A stretch of 64,000 bases of DNA from Bacteroidaceae bacterium. Lineage in GTDB: Bacteria > Bacteroidota > Bacteroidia > Bacteroidales > Bacteroidaceae. The DNA is taken from NCBI GenBank assembly GCA_017522915.1, contig JAFWXX010000036.1, positions 16,290 through 80,289 of the forward strand. The letters are read 5' to 3'. A program made the position numbers and the translations under genes. The notes below the pieces were generated by a model. The model worked only from the letters and a program-made list of their open reading frames with translations, did not search any database and was not told the origin of the DNA. This document shows positions 35,492-44,842 of this stretch, one piece after another. How positions within the stretch are numbered: the first letter of the stretch is position 1; every line of letters starts with the position of its first letter.

Positions 35492-36313
35492 TTAATTTAG
35501 TTTGCGTAGAGTCACTATCACAACTTCACTTGGTACACAGAAGCGCAATTTCTTGCGCGAAGTTCCTACGCCATTGGTAGTGATGACCGTTGTGCCTTGT
35601 GAGGTATGGTTAAGACCGCGCAGGAAACGAGAACCGTAAACACTATTCTTTACAGGAGTATATAGCCCGAAAAGCGTTACCTGCCCACCGTGAGTATGCC
35701 CGGACAGCACAAGATCGGCTGTAGAAGAAGTGCGCTCGGCGTAGTCAGGGGTATGGCATAGAAGTATAGTGTAAACCGAATCGGAAAGAGCCTTGACGCG
35801 CCTTGCAGCCAACGTATCATAGACAAAACTGTCCTCCACTCCAAACAAGGCTATTGCAGAGCCATCCTCAACAATCGGCACCGCCTCGTCAAGGAGAAGC
35901 TTTATTCCGAACTTTGACATAGAAGCAGATATCTTTTCCGTGTTCCTCTTTTCGTGGTTTCCAATCACTGCAAATATTCCGTCTGCAGGCTGCACCATTG
36001 ACAAAGAATCGAAAAGTTCATTGATGTATGAATCATCTGTCACATAATCTCCTCCCAGAAGAAGCATCGAAAGTTTCTCCTTACGCAGTTTATTCACCAG
36101 CCTACCCAATCTGCCGCGAGTGAAAAGACTGGGATAATGAATATCCGAAACAAATGCAAACGTATAACCGTCAAAGACAGCCGGCAACCTCTCGCTCTCC
36201 ACGACATAACGCTTTATCCGCCCCACACCGCTTGACGAAAGAGATGCACAAGACAAAATCAGCAGCATAACTGCTGCTGACAATACAATCCTGGTTATAA
36301 TACTATTCTGCAT
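35492..36313 (-). CDS. YaeI-like metallophosphoesterase
   Basis: The 273-residue product has an N-terminal hydrophobic segment ending ILSCAS, so it may be a lipoprotein. The calcineurin-like motifs are FVSDIHYPS, GGDYVTD, GNHEKRN and SGHTHGGQ, which bind two metals. Similar enzymes next to envelope genes remove phosphate from lipids or from UDP-linked precursors (YaeI/LpxG group); the exact substrate is not known. It starts five bases after ispF. Confidence 0.85.
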   Translation of the reverse strand: MQNSIITRIVLSAAVMLLILSCASLSSSGVGRIKRYVVESERLPAVFDGYTFAFVSDIHYPSLFTRGRLGRLVNKLRKEKLSMLLLGGDYVTDDSYINELFDSLSMVQPADGIFAVIGNHEKRNTEKISASMSKFGIKLLLDEAVPIVEDGSAIALFGVEDSFVYDTLAARRVKALSDSVYTILLCHTPDYAERTSSTADLVLSGHTHGGQVTLFGLYTPVKNSVYGSRFLRGLNHTSQGTTVITTNGVGTSRKKLRFCVPSEVVIVTLRKLN

Positions 36314-36318
36314 CCTAT

Positions 36319-36795
36319 TCAGGATTTCTCTATAAGTACTGTTGCGTATGCAGTAATTCCCTCTTTCCGGCCCTCAAACCCAAGCCTTTCGGTGGTCGTA
36401 GCCTTTATTGAGAGGTTCTCCGGGTCGATACCCAACACAGCAGCCATAGTCTTCTGCATTGAAGGTATATGAGGATTAAGTTTAGGGGCTTGTGCCGCAA
36501 CTGTGGCATCAATATTGCCTATCCTGTAACCTTTTTCGTTGAGAAGTTCACCGGTACGTCGAAGCAGAATCTTGCTGTCGATATTCAGGAATTCATCCGA
36601 AGTGTCGGGGAACTGGTAGCCGATATCACGCAAATTGGCTGCACCAAGCAAAGCATCGCATATAGCATGAATAAGCACATCTGCATCAGAATGGCCATCC
36701 AGGCCAAATTCATAAGGGATTCTGATTCCTCCTATCCACAAATCACGCCCCTCTGCAAAGCGGTGTACATCAATGCCGAAACCTACTCTTATCAT
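36319..36795 (-). CDS. ispF: 2-C-methyl-D-erythritol 2,4-cyclodiphosphate synthase
   Basis: The 158-residue product catalyses the fifth step of the MEP isoprenoid pathway. The start MIRVGFGIDVHRF has the metal ligands Asp and His; DGHSDADVLIHAICDALLGAANLRDIG and the closing KATTTERLGFEGRKEGI segment are characteristic. It follows porV by 47 bases; porU, porV and ispF are in the same order in Porphyromonas gingivalis. It links envelope lipid supply with secretion genes only by position. Confidence 0.96.
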   Translation of the reverse strand: MIRVGFGIDVHRFAEGRDLWIGGIRIPYEFGLDGHSDADVLIHAICDALLGAANLRDIGYQFPDTSDEFLNIDSKILLRRTGELLNEKGYRIGNIDATVAAQAPKLNPHIPSMQKTMAAVLGIDPENLSIKATTTERLGFEGRKEGITAYATVLIEKS

Positions 36796-36842
36796 ATAAC
36801 ACAATTATTCTAATGCAACACTTAACGGCACATGACGGTTCA

Positions 36843-38024
36843 TCAACGTCTGAAGAGGTCCTTAAGACCATCCATATCAAACGACAACGAGAATCTCAAT
36901 GTCTGGTCAAGAGGATTGCTCTGAGCCGCAGAGATAAGATAAGCTGCATCAAGCGAGAAGACGCTCATCTTGAAACCGGCACCGAGCGTATAATATTTTC
37001 TATTACCCTTGAACTCGTTCTCATAATGATAGCCGCCACGCAAAGTAAACTTCTGGTTATAACAATACTCAACACCGATACCGCCGTAGATCTCCTTCAA
37101 CTCCTCACCCATTCCGCCTGGTGCATCATTGAAAGACTTAAAGATACCGGAGATTGGAGAGACATCATTATATCCTGTACTCTCAAGCCATGCCTGATAC
37201 TCGGAGAAGTATGAGTTGTCTCCTTCTTCATAACCGTTCTCTTCAAGGAACTGGCTATATGTAGGACGAGTCGGCACAAGAAGCTTGTTCAAATCGGCAC
37301 TGACAGAGATTGTATTGAACTCATCAATCGGGATCAGCAAAGAAGCGCCTATACGCAAATTAGTCGGAAGAAACTCATTTGTCGCACCGCCATCATACGA
37401 AATCTTTGTACCTATATTGGATATATTAACACCCAATCCCAAAAGGCATTCGCGACTGCCTAGCATCAGATACTTGTTATAATACATCGCGATATCCGCA
37501 GCATATGCACTACCGGGCGACATATCCTCGGCATAATCATACTTCAAGTCACTGCGGATATAGCGTAATGCAATGGCTGCCGACAGACGCTCAGACAGCA
37601 TTCTTGAATATGCTATGTCGAGAGCCATTTCATAAGGCTTGATTGTTATATCATCTACAAAAACCTCACCTAAGGAGAAATATGTCAATGAAGCACTTAC
37701 CGCAGAATAATCTCCGATACGGTAGAAACCGGCAAGGTTTATAAGAGCAATGTCATCAACAATCTTCCTAAGCCAAGGCGTATATGACATTGCAGCACCT
37801 GCACGAGCTACATTGAAAGGATATTTTGCAGGATTCCAGTACTGCGAGAAGACATCGGCTTCTGTAGCAACACCCACATCACCCAAACCGCCTCCTCGTG
37901 CATCGGGAGCGATTGTCAAAGAGGTAACACCTGTATATACCGGATTAAACAGGTCTTTCTGGGCAGCAGCAGGAACTGCCAACACTGCAGAAAGAAGAAT
38001 TACAAGAAAACGGTTCTTTATCAT
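36843..38024 (-). CDS. porV: T9SS outer-membrane protein PorV (LptO)
   Basis: The 393-residue barrel protein begins with a signal peptide and the family segment TGVTSLTIAPDARGGGLGDVGVATEADVFSQYWNPAKY. Further strands (GAAMSYTPWLRKIVDDIALINLAGFYRI) and a terminal FSLSFDMDGL fit the FadL-like 14-strand fold. PorV takes cargo released from the translocon and hands it to PorU. It follows porU by 78 bases. Confidence 0.95.
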   Translation of the reverse strand: MIKNRFLVILLSAVLAVPAAAQKDLFNPVYTGVTSLTIAPDARGGGLGDVGVATEADVFSQYWNPAKYPFNVARAGAAMSYTPWLRKIVDDIALINLAGFYRIGDYSAVSASLTYFSLGEVFVDDITIKPYEMALDIAYSRMLSERLSAAIALRYIRSDLKYDYAEDMSPGSAYAADIAMYYNKYLMLGSRECLLGLGVNISNIGTKISYDGGATNEFLPTNLRIGASLLIPIDEFNTISVSADLNKLLVPTRPTYSQFLEENGYEEGDNSYFSEYQAWLESTGYNDVSPISGIFKSFNDAPGGMGEELKEIYGGIGVEYCYNQKFTLRGGYHYENEFKGNRKYYTLGAGFKMSVFSLDAAYLISAAQSNPLDQTLRFSLSFDMDGLKDLFRR

Positions 38025-38102
38025 CTTAGCAAGTTTTATCGTTTTATGAGAAATGCATCAGCACTCAAATATACTATGCACATTATATAACTTAAAAAAA
38101 TT

Positions 38103-41100
38103 CTATTTATTGTTTACGACTATTATTTTTATTGTCTTGGAAGAGGAGACAGCACCTCCTGTTGCCATATATGCACGGGCAAGATAAACGCCTGCAGGCA
38201 ACGGTTGCCCGCCTTGAGCCACTCCACTCCACTCATATTCGAAGACAAAACCATCACTTACACCCTTCTGTGTATTGCTCCATAGTATCTGTCCTTGCAA
38301 ATTGAACACATCCAAAGTAACTTCCATTTCACTCAACGGACGGTTGTGGGTCAAGACAAACTTAGCAGGACTTCCGCTGACTATCGGAGAACCGGTCACC
38401 TTCAAATCAATGAAATCGGGAGCCAAAGTCGGTTCAACAAAGAATGTCAGATTTGCAACAGACGAGTTGTTATAGAGGTCCCATGCGCGCAGCATCAGAG
38501 TATGCTCGCCAGCAGAGAGTTCTCTCAACGGCATCATTATAGTACCCCGTGTATAATCACCCACAACCGGGATATAAGCATCGTTCAGATTGTATGTATG
38601 CTCCGGGTTATTATCCACAACAGCAACAATATCATGACCGATTCCTGTACCGACAGTATTTATTCCATTCTCGTCATAAAGTTCAGCCCACAGGCATGGA
38701 GTAGCATTTACTTCATCGCCGTCAACAAAAGAAGGGGTATTGAGATAGAGTTTTATTTCGGGACCGCTGCCATCGTTCACTATATTGTCAGCCGTACCGG
38801 AAACCAGGAAATTATCGTAGTGACCCTGAGCCGAGCATGTATAGGAAGAGTCAACAGCAAACAGATTAAGCATTCCGTTGGCATCGGCATAGCTTATATC
38901 CATAGGAACAGGTATGGAAACTGAGAACTTGCCTGCAACTATAGAGTCGCTTCCCGAGAACAGGGTCTTATTATATGCCGTGTACTTATAACAGCCAAGA
39001 CCTGTATTGTCACGAGTCTCAACCTCTTCGGCACAGTCGAACAAAGTTGTCGATAACGTACCGGCAAAGCCCTCGGCAACATTGCCATTGCGGTCAACCA
39101 CATATCCCTCGACTTTCAGGAGACCGCCGGCAGAGACCTTGCCTACAGCTGTCGCATCCGAATCATTGAAGCGGTCAACAACAATTCTGTATTCAGGAGT
39201 CTTCAGGCGAAGAGCCGGGTCACCGAGAAGAATGAACTGCAGTTTATTTTCGCTAAGGTCGCTTGAATGCGCAATTACGCCACATTTAGCCAAACGTACC
39301 GCATCACCTACAGCAACAGGTTTTCCGCTGTTCACCGAAGACAAAAGATGCTTTGAGAACTCCTTGTTAATGACTGAGTTATAGCTCTGCAGCACCGTTC
39401 TTGTAGTAGTAAACAATCCTATGGCACCGCCATTAGGGTTCAATATGGCAGCTTCTGCAACAGAATTGTCTAGCATGTCGAAAGGACCTATGTCACATGA
39501 GGCTGTAACCCAGAAAGGAATGCGAGGAGAGTTAACAACTGCCATATCAGAGGCTTTCCACACCATCTCGTGCGACAAGAGATTGGCGCTTCCGTGACCG
39601 GAATAGTTGACAACCAACGCACCCTTCTCCAACCTGTCGTATATTGCCTCTGTAACAACCGGATAACGGTTTCCTGTTGAAGAGGCCTCTACCGGATAAT
39701 CGTCCCAATATATACGCTCCACCATATACGATGGAAAAGTCTGCTCCATGACAGCTGCAATGACATCGGCATCCTTCATGTGCTGATTCGGCATATTGGG
39801 GTCACCGTCATCGCCAAGCAGCACAACAAGATTCTGCCATGCACCGGCATTCCTGTTCTGCATGTATGCTATCAGCTTGTCAACCACAGCATTGGCATCA
39901 GCAACAGTCTGAGCTGGAATGCGCCCGACACCAATATCGACCTTGTCACGCAAATGGTCACCGCCTTCATTGTCATCGAGATATCCCATATAGTCCTCCA
40001 GGACATACGATTTTATGGCATCAACAGAATTCAAAGACTCATAGCAAAGGAGATAATCCTCCTGATTGCGTCCCTGGAATGTTATAAGACGGTTATCATA
40101 CCACGCATCGCCGAACAGAAGAAGATACCTTGGAGCCTCTTCGGCTGTAGTGGCCTTGTCGTAAAGCATCTTCATCAGTCTGCGATATGCAGTAACATCG
40201 GGAGTTCCCGAAGAGAACTCGTTATAAACCTGCTGTGCAGTTACTACAGCAACTGTAAGGCTGTCCATAGAACGATGTGCCTCGGCCAGACGTTCTGCCG
40301 CAGCCATAAACTTGCCGTTAGACGGAACTATTATCACCATATCGGTCTGTCCTAAGGAATGAAGATTCTGATTAGGGACATCTCCCAGCACCTTTACCTT
40401 AGGAAAATCGCCCTTAACATTCACAGCGATATAATTTTCATTATAATTTGCAGAAGCGACGACCTTATACACCGAACCGTCAAGAGTTCCCGGCAATTCC
40501 TTTATTGCCGAAGCATCACCGACAGACCACACTTTTGTATCGGCATTGCAGTTTTCAATCCTGAACGTCGCATAACCGCTGTATTGCGAACCACGGAATT
40601 CGGTCTGCGAGCCACGGAGAGCAAGCTTCCTTGTAACATTAAGACGTATATAATCGAGATAACCGGCAACAGCCTGGTTTGCAACATTATGAGTTAATTT
40701 GATAACCGGGTCATCGGCCAGGCCCGTGATATCAAAACGGCCGGACACGATTTTGCCGACCTCACCCGACACGGCCCTTGTAACAGTAAGCGTACCTACC
40801 TGCTCGCTTCCCAATCCAATGCTTACACGGCTGATTTCTTCGCCGCTCGTAGCAAAGGAAAGGTCTATGGTTCCTTTTTCACCGGAAACACCGGCAACAG
40901 GCATCTTGTAACTCACAGCACGTCCTTTGGAGTAATCGTATTTATCAACCAGAACACGTCCGTAAGGACAGAGAGCCTTCGACTCTTCCTCATGAAGGAT
41001 GTAATCGGGATAAGTGTCATATTCACGCGAGGGAGACGACTCTACACTCTCTTTCGGGAATGACATCGGAGTCTCATCGCTTTCTGTCAGGAAATAACAG

Positions 41101-41843
41101 CCATATTCGGAATATACATTCCGGGAATGCACGAAACGCCCGCCGCTATACTCCCAGCTGATTGTTCCGTTAGCATAGAACAGCACATAGTTGCTTTCGC
41201 GCCACAAAGGTACCTCGCAAAGGTCATCGACAAGAGTCTCTATATTCTTTTCGGGCAGGATATGCCCGCCATAGCCATAAAGACGCACTTTTGCCGGATT
41301 GCCGAAACCCATACGTTTCAATTCGTCATTCGTTATCTTATGTACCCCGTTCTCAGTTACGGCAACACGAACCCATTTGCCAGATGCAAGCAGAGAGTTG
41401 TCGGCATATCTCACGTCCTCGCTTCCGGCCGATGCCTTTGCCCTCTGAGGAAGCAATTTCCTGTCAACGACAATCTTGTATGAGTTTATGCGGTAATAGC
41501 AGCCGTTCTTCATCACAACAGGCCAGAATGCCACATCGAGTTGGGGCTTTTTTGCCTGCACAGCCACATAGCACTCCACTTCGGGGAATTCAGGCAACTC
41601 ACCGTACTTTTCTTTTATGGAATATGCTTTCAGCTCTTCGGCCGTCATCTTCTGGAATTCGGGATATTCAACGTGTGCCGAATAGCTGTAGCTTGCATAA
41701 TCGGCCGGGAGGTCTATCACATCGGTGCACAACGGAAGTATCGTATCTCCTTTTTGCCTTGTCCAGTCAACCGAAACGAACTGGGCATGTACCGTCGTCG
41801 CACATGCCAGCAATGCACAGAATATAAATCTTGTCATCTTCAT
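38103..41843 (-). CDS. porU: T9SS C-terminal signal peptidase PorU
   Basis: The 1,246-residue product is a gingipain-like protease: signal peptide, about 480 residues of beta-rich prodomain, then a C25 domain with His750 (YSGHGSAN) and Cys783 (TASCDIG). The His-Cys spacing of 33 equals that of gingipain RgpB (His211, Cys244). The end carries Ig-like and FlgD-like segments (VYLARAYMATGGAVSSSKTIKI). PorU removes the sorting tail of cargo at the surface and transfers it to anionic lipopolysaccharide. It lies four bases after a FAH-family gene. It is somewhat longer than the P. gingivalis protein. Confidence 0.95.
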   Translation of the reverse strand: MKMTRFIFCALLACATTVHAQFVSVDWTRQKGDTILPLCTDVIDLPADYASYSYSAHVEYPEFQKMTAEELKAYSIKEKYGELPEFPEVECYVAVQAKKPQLDVAFWPVVMKNGCYYRINSYKIVVDRKLLPQRAKASAGSEDVRYADNSLLASGKWVRVAVTENGVHKITNDELKRMGFGNPAKVRLYGYGGHILPEKNIETLVDDLCEVPLWRESNYVLFYANGTISWEYSGGRFVHSRNVYSEYGCYFLTESDETPMSFPKESVESSPSREYDTYPDYILHEEESKALCPYGRVLVDKYDYSKGRAVSYKMPVAGVSGEKGTIDLSFATSGEEISRVSIGLGSEQVGTLTVTRAVSGEVGKIVSGRFDITGLADDPVIKLTHNVANQAVAGYLDYIRLNVTRKLALRGSQTEFRGSQYSGYATFRIENCNADTKVWSVGDASAIKELPGTLDGSVYKVVASANYNENYIAVNVKGDFPKVKVLGDVPNQNLHSLGQTDMVIIVPSNGKFMAAAERLAEAHRSMDSLTVAVVTAQQVYNEFSSGTPDVTAYRRLMKMLYDKATTAEEAPRYLLLFGDAWYDNRLITFQGRNQEDYLLCYESLNSVDAIKSYVLEDYMGYLDDNEGGDHLRDKVDIGVGRIPAQTVADANAVVDKLIAYMQNRNAGAWQNLVVLLGDDGDPNMPNQHMKDADVIAAVMEQTFPSYMVERIYWDDYPVEASSTGNRYPVVTEAIYDRLEKGALVVNYSGHGSANLLSHEMVWKASDMAVVNSPRIPFWVTASCDIGPFDMLDNSVAEAAILNPNGGAIGLFTTTRTVLQSYNSVINKEFSKHLLSSVNSGKPVAVGDAVRLAKCGVIAHSSDLSENKLQFILLGDPALRLKTPEYRIVVDRFNDSDATAVGKVSAGGLLKVEGYVVDRNGNVAEGFAGTLSTTLFDCAEEVETRDNTGLGCYKYTAYNKTLFSGSDSIVAGKFSVSIPVPMDISYADANGMLNLFAVDSSYTCSAQGHYDNFLVSGTADNIVNDGSGPEIKLYLNTPSFVDGDEVNATPCLWAELYDENGINTVGTGIGHDIVAVVDNNPEHTYNLNDAYIPVVGDYTRGTIMMPLRELSAGEHTLMLRAWDLYNNSSVANLTFFVEPTLAPDFIDLKVTGSPIVSGSPAKFVLTHNRPLSEMEVTLDVFNLQGQILWSNTQKGVSDGFVFEYEWSGVAQGGQPLPAGVYLARAYMATGGAVSSSKTIKIIVVNNK

Positions 41844-41847
41844 AATC

Positions 41848-42462
41848 TCATCTGATTTGGAAATCCAGCACTTTCTCCTCGCCTATGTACCCCTTCATCC
41901 TTGTACCGATAGGGGCCGGACCGCTTCCAGCCGGAGTTCCTGTAAATATCAAGTCACCTGTTTTCAGAGTACAGAAACGGCTTATGTATGCAATTATCTC
42001 ATCAACGGAGAAAAGCATCTGCGAGCTGTTTGCACTCTGCACAACCTTGTCGTCTATCGTAAGCGAGAAATCGATGTTCTTCATATCAAGGCCTTCAACC
42101 GGACGGAAATCGCCCAATGTTGCCGAACCGTCGAAACCCTTGCTGAGGTCCCAAGGCTCACCGGCCTCAATGAGGCGGCGTTGCATGTCGCGTGCCGTGA
42201 AATCGATTCCCACAGTCACTGCATCGTAATACCTGTATGCGAAACGGGCCGGAATGCTCTTTCCCAGCTTGCATATACGCACGACAAGTTCCGCTTCGTA
42301 GTCTATGCATCCCATGAAATCTGGTACATAGAAATGTTTGCCGTTCTTTATGATAGCAGAATCGGGCTTCATGAATATCATAGGAACAGCAGGCTTGACA
42401 GATGTACCGTCAAACTCCATTGCATGGTCGGCATAATTCTTTCCTACAGCTATAATCTTCAT
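41848..42462 (-). CDS. fumarylacetoacetate hydrolase family protein
   Basis: The 204-residue product starts MKIIAVGKNYADHAMEF, the usual YcgM/FAHD1-like start; a longer frame to 42570 overlaps rex. The metal site has Glu in DYEAELVVRI and the KGFDGSATLGDF and LIFTGTPAGSGP segments. Relatives hydrolyse acylpyruvates or decarboxylate oxaloacetate. It lies one base from rex and four from porU, an arrangement that probably gives co-transcription. Substrate unknown. Confidence 0.87.
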   Translation of the reverse strand: MKIIAVGKNYADHAMEFDGTSVKPAVPMIFMKPDSAIIKNGKHFYVPDFMGCIDYEAELVVRICKLGKSIPARFAYRYYDAVTVGIDFTARDMQRRLIEAGEPWDLSKGFDGSATLGDFRPVEGLDMKNIDFSLTIDDKVVQSANSSQMLFSVDEIIAYISRFCTLKTGDLIFTGTPAGSGPAPIGTRMKGYIGEEKVLDFQIR

Positions 42463-42463
42463 T

Positions 42464-43126
42464 CTAATCCTTCTTATTGCTGTTGCACTCAAGTTCCTCA
42501 AGCCGGTTGAACATGAGCGACAGATGTGCATAAAGTGACGTATTCTGTACCACAATATTCTCCGGCACACGTATTCTCAAAGGGGTAAAGTTCCATATAG
42601 CCTTTATGCCCCAGACCACCATTTTGTCAGCGACCTCCTGCGCACGGTCTATTGGAACCGTCAGCACACCAATCTTGACATTATAGCGGCGCATCTTCGC
42701 TTCCAGTTCGTTTATATGATATACCGGAATGCCGGCAATATTATGCCCCACTACCTTCGGGCTAGTATCAAAAGCCGCGACTACCTCAAGGCCGAACTGT
42801 TTCAAGCCCGAATCGTTCAGCAATGCGCTGCCAAGACGGCCGGCGCCGAAAAGAAAAGCCTTATGCATACGTGTAAATCCGAGAAAATCCTCAAGCACTT
42901 CGAGCAGATTGTCTATATCATACCCAACGCGGGTACGACCTACGATATTCACGCACGACAGGTCTTTTGCTATCTGCGAGGCAACTATATTGGTCTCTTT
43001 CGAAAGCCCTGTTGACGAAACATACTGCTCGCCCCTCTGCTTGAGCAGACGGCACACCGAAAGATACCATGGCAAACGACGCAGGGTAGGTTCGGGAACT
43101 TTGTCAATTCTTGTTGTTTGGGCCAT
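42464..43126 (-). CDS. rex: redox-sensing transcriptional repressor Rex
   Basis: The 220-residue product has an N-terminal winged helix (LYxxSVCRLLKQRGEQYVSSTGL) and an NADH-binding Rossmann domain with LFGAGRLGSALL, then FDTSPKVVGHNIAGIPVYH. Rex binds DNA when the NADH/NAD ratio is low and controls fermentation genes. Overlap-type spacing with the FAH gene (one base) suggests a shared transcript that continues into porU. Confidence 0.94.
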   Translation of the reverse strand: MAQTTRIDKVPEPTLRRLPWYLSVCRLLKQRGEQYVSSTGLSKETNIVASQIAKDLSCVNIVGRTRVGYDIDNLLEVLEDFLGFTRMHKAFLFGAGRLGSALLNDSGLKQFGLEVVAAFDTSPKVVGHNIAGIPVYHINELEAKMRRYNVKIGVLTVPIDRAQEVADKMVVWGIKAIWNFTPLRIRVPENIVVQNTSLYAHLSLMFNRLEELECNSNKKD

Positions 43127-43250
43127 TATAAGACGCGTGTGTGCTTTATATAACGTAGCAAAAATAAGGTTATTTTATGAGAGGATAAAATTTGTAATCA
43201 AAAAGTTGTATCTTAGCAACCGATTACTCACACTGCAGAAAGTAAGAACA

Positions 43251-43589
43251 ATGAAGAACAACGACTGGAAAGACAGACTCAATATTGTATATTCCACAAA
43301 CCCGGACTTTGCCTATACCACCGATGAAAAGGAGGAAAACGAGACATTGCCGAAGCAACAGCAGAAGCTTCGAGTAAGCATCGAAAAGAACCACAGGGGC
43401 GGAAAAACAGTTACCATAGTTAGAAATTTCGTAGGCACCGAAAACGACATGAAGGAATTGGGAAAACTGCTTAAGACAAAATGCGGAGTCGGCGGAAGCG
43501 TCAAGGAGGGAGAAGTTCTCGTACAGGGCGATTTCAAGGAAAAAGTCATTGAACTGCTGAAAAAAGAGGGATACACACAAACAAAATAG
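43251..43589 (+). CDS. SUI1/YciH-family translation initiation factor
   Basis: The 112-residue product starts MKNNDWKDRLNIVYSTNPDF; the longer frame from 42729 overlaps rex. The C-terminal 75 residues are a SUI1 domain (LRVSIEKNHRGGKTVTIVRNF, LGKLLKTKCGVGGSVKEGEVLVQGDF), related to eukaryotic eIF1 and bacterial YciH, with the RGGK basic loop. Bacterial members favour correct initiation. It stands alone and is divergent from rex. Confidence 0.93.
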   Translation: MKNNDWKDRLNIVYSTNPDFAYTTDEKEENETLPKQQQKLRVSIEKNHRGGKTVTIVRNFVGTENDMKELGKLLKTKCGVGGSVKEGEVLVQGDFKEKVIELLKKEGYTQTK

Positions 43590-43703
43590 CCGCGCAAGAG
43601 CACAAACGCGAACTATTTTTGTATATTCGCATTATTATTCGGAACAACCGACACAAGAATCAGAAGTAACTTAATTTATAAAACTCAAAACAGTTTAAAA
43701 ACC

Positions 43704-44348
43704 ATGGTAAACAAATCAAAACTGTTGCTTGCAGCCGAGCTGCTCAAAATCAAGGCCGTAAAGTTACAGCCCGAACAGCCATTCACATGGGCATCGGGTT
43801 GGAAGTCTCCATTCTATTGCGACAACCGCAAGACATTGTCATTCCCAAGTTTGCGTACAAGAGTAAAGTTAGGGCTTGCCAACCTCATCCTTGAGGAGTT
43901 CCCGGAAGCTGACACTGTTGCAGGAGTCGCTACAGGCGCCATCGCTCAAGGTGCACTTGTTGCCGAAGAGCTTGCAAAACCGTTCGTATATGTACGTTCA
44001 TCGGCAAAGGACCACGGATTGGGCAACCTCATCGAAGGTGACATCCAGCCCGGCGCAAAGGTAGTTGTTGTCGAGGACCTCGTTTCCACTGGCCTCAGCA
44101 GCCTCCGTGCCGTTGATGCGCTCCGCGCAGCAGGCGTTGAGGTTGTCGGCATGGTAGCTTCATTCACATACGGCTTCAATGTTGCAGCCGAAGCCTTTGA
44201 GAAAGCAGGCGTCAAGCTCATCACCCTCACCGACTATGAGGCTGTACTCGAAGCTGCAAAGGAGACCGGTTACATAACAGAAGAGGTTATGCCTACACTC
44301 AAGGAGTGGCGTGCCAACCCTTCGGAGTGGAGAAACGACTTGAAGTGA
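43704..44348 (+). CDS. pyrE: orotate phosphoribosyltransferase
   Basis: The 214-residue product forms OMP from orotate and PRPP. The PRPP-binding motif is VVVVEDLVSTGLSS; the N-terminal FTWASGWKSPFYCDNRKTLSF segment and YVRSSAKDHGLGN loop are characteristic. An SRPBCC gene starts four bases after its stop and argH follows, so they probably share a transcript. Confidence 0.96.
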   Translation: MVNKSKLLLAAELLKIKAVKLQPEQPFTWASGWKSPFYCDNRKTLSFPSLRTRVKLGLANLILEEFPEADTVAGVATGAIAQGALVAEELAKPFVYVRSSAKDHGLGNLIEGDIQPGAKVVVVEDLVSTGLSSLRAVDALRAAGVEVVGMVASFTYGFNVAAEAFEKAGVKLITLTDYEAVLEAAKETGYITEEVMPTLKEWRANPSEWRNDLK

Positions 44349-44352
44349 CAAG

Positions 44353-44763
44353 ATGAGCCAGTACGAAAGCAGCGTAAAGAACATACCCTATCCGCAGGAG
44401 AGGGTATATGCGAAGCTTGAAGACCTGAGCAACCTTGAAGCACTCAAGGAGAAGCTTCCTGAGGACAAGGTAAAGGATTTCAGCTGCAGCCGTGACGAGG
44501 CTACGGTAAATGTACCCTCTTTCGGCAACCTCACCATTAGGGTCGTAGAGCGCGAAGCTCCTAAATGCGTAAAGCTGGAAGCCGTAAACTCACCGCTTCC
44601 CTTGACTCTTTGGATACAGGTTATCCCCGACGGCGAAGAGGCGTCAAAGATGCGTGTTGTAGCCAAGGCGGAAATAAACTTCATGCTACGCGCCATGATT
44701 GAAAAGCCCTTGAAAGAGGGACTTGAAAAGATTGCAGAGACACTCTCCCTTGTGGCTTACTGA
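44353..44763 (+). CDS. SRPBCC (START-like) family protein
   Basis: The 136-residue product has the helix-grip pattern of SRPBCC/polyketide-cyclase-like domains: VKNIPYPQERVYAKLEDLSNLE, a beta sheet (FGNLTIRVVEREAPKCVKLEAV) and a long C-terminal helix. This fold binds small hydrophobic ligands; ligand and role are unknown. It begins four bases after pyrE and lies before argH in a probable operon. Confidence 0.82.
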   Translation: MSQYESSVKNIPYPQERVYAKLEDLSNLEALKEKLPEDKVKDFSCSRDEATVNVPSFGNLTIRVVEREAPKCVKLEAVNSPLPLTLWIQVIPDGEEASKMRVVAKAEINFMLRAMIEKPLKEGLEKIAETLSLVAY

Positions 44764-44792
44764 GACAATCCGCAAGAGAATAACGACACTGA

Positions 44793-44826
44793 TGCGTGGA
44801 TGGTGACTGAGTGCACTGTCCACGCA
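44793..44826 (+). other. hairpin in the argH leader
   Basis: An 8-bp stem (TGCGTGGA / TCCACGCA) closes an 18-base loop that itself contains AGTGCACT. It ends 16 bases before argH and is not followed by T, so it is not a terminator. Confidence 0.4.
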
Positions 44827-44842
44827 AACAATAATAGACGAT

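Noticed and set aside
38295..38924. 209-codon frame opposite porU
   Set aside because: It lies fully within porU on the other strand and its product has no protein-like pattern; a shadow frame.
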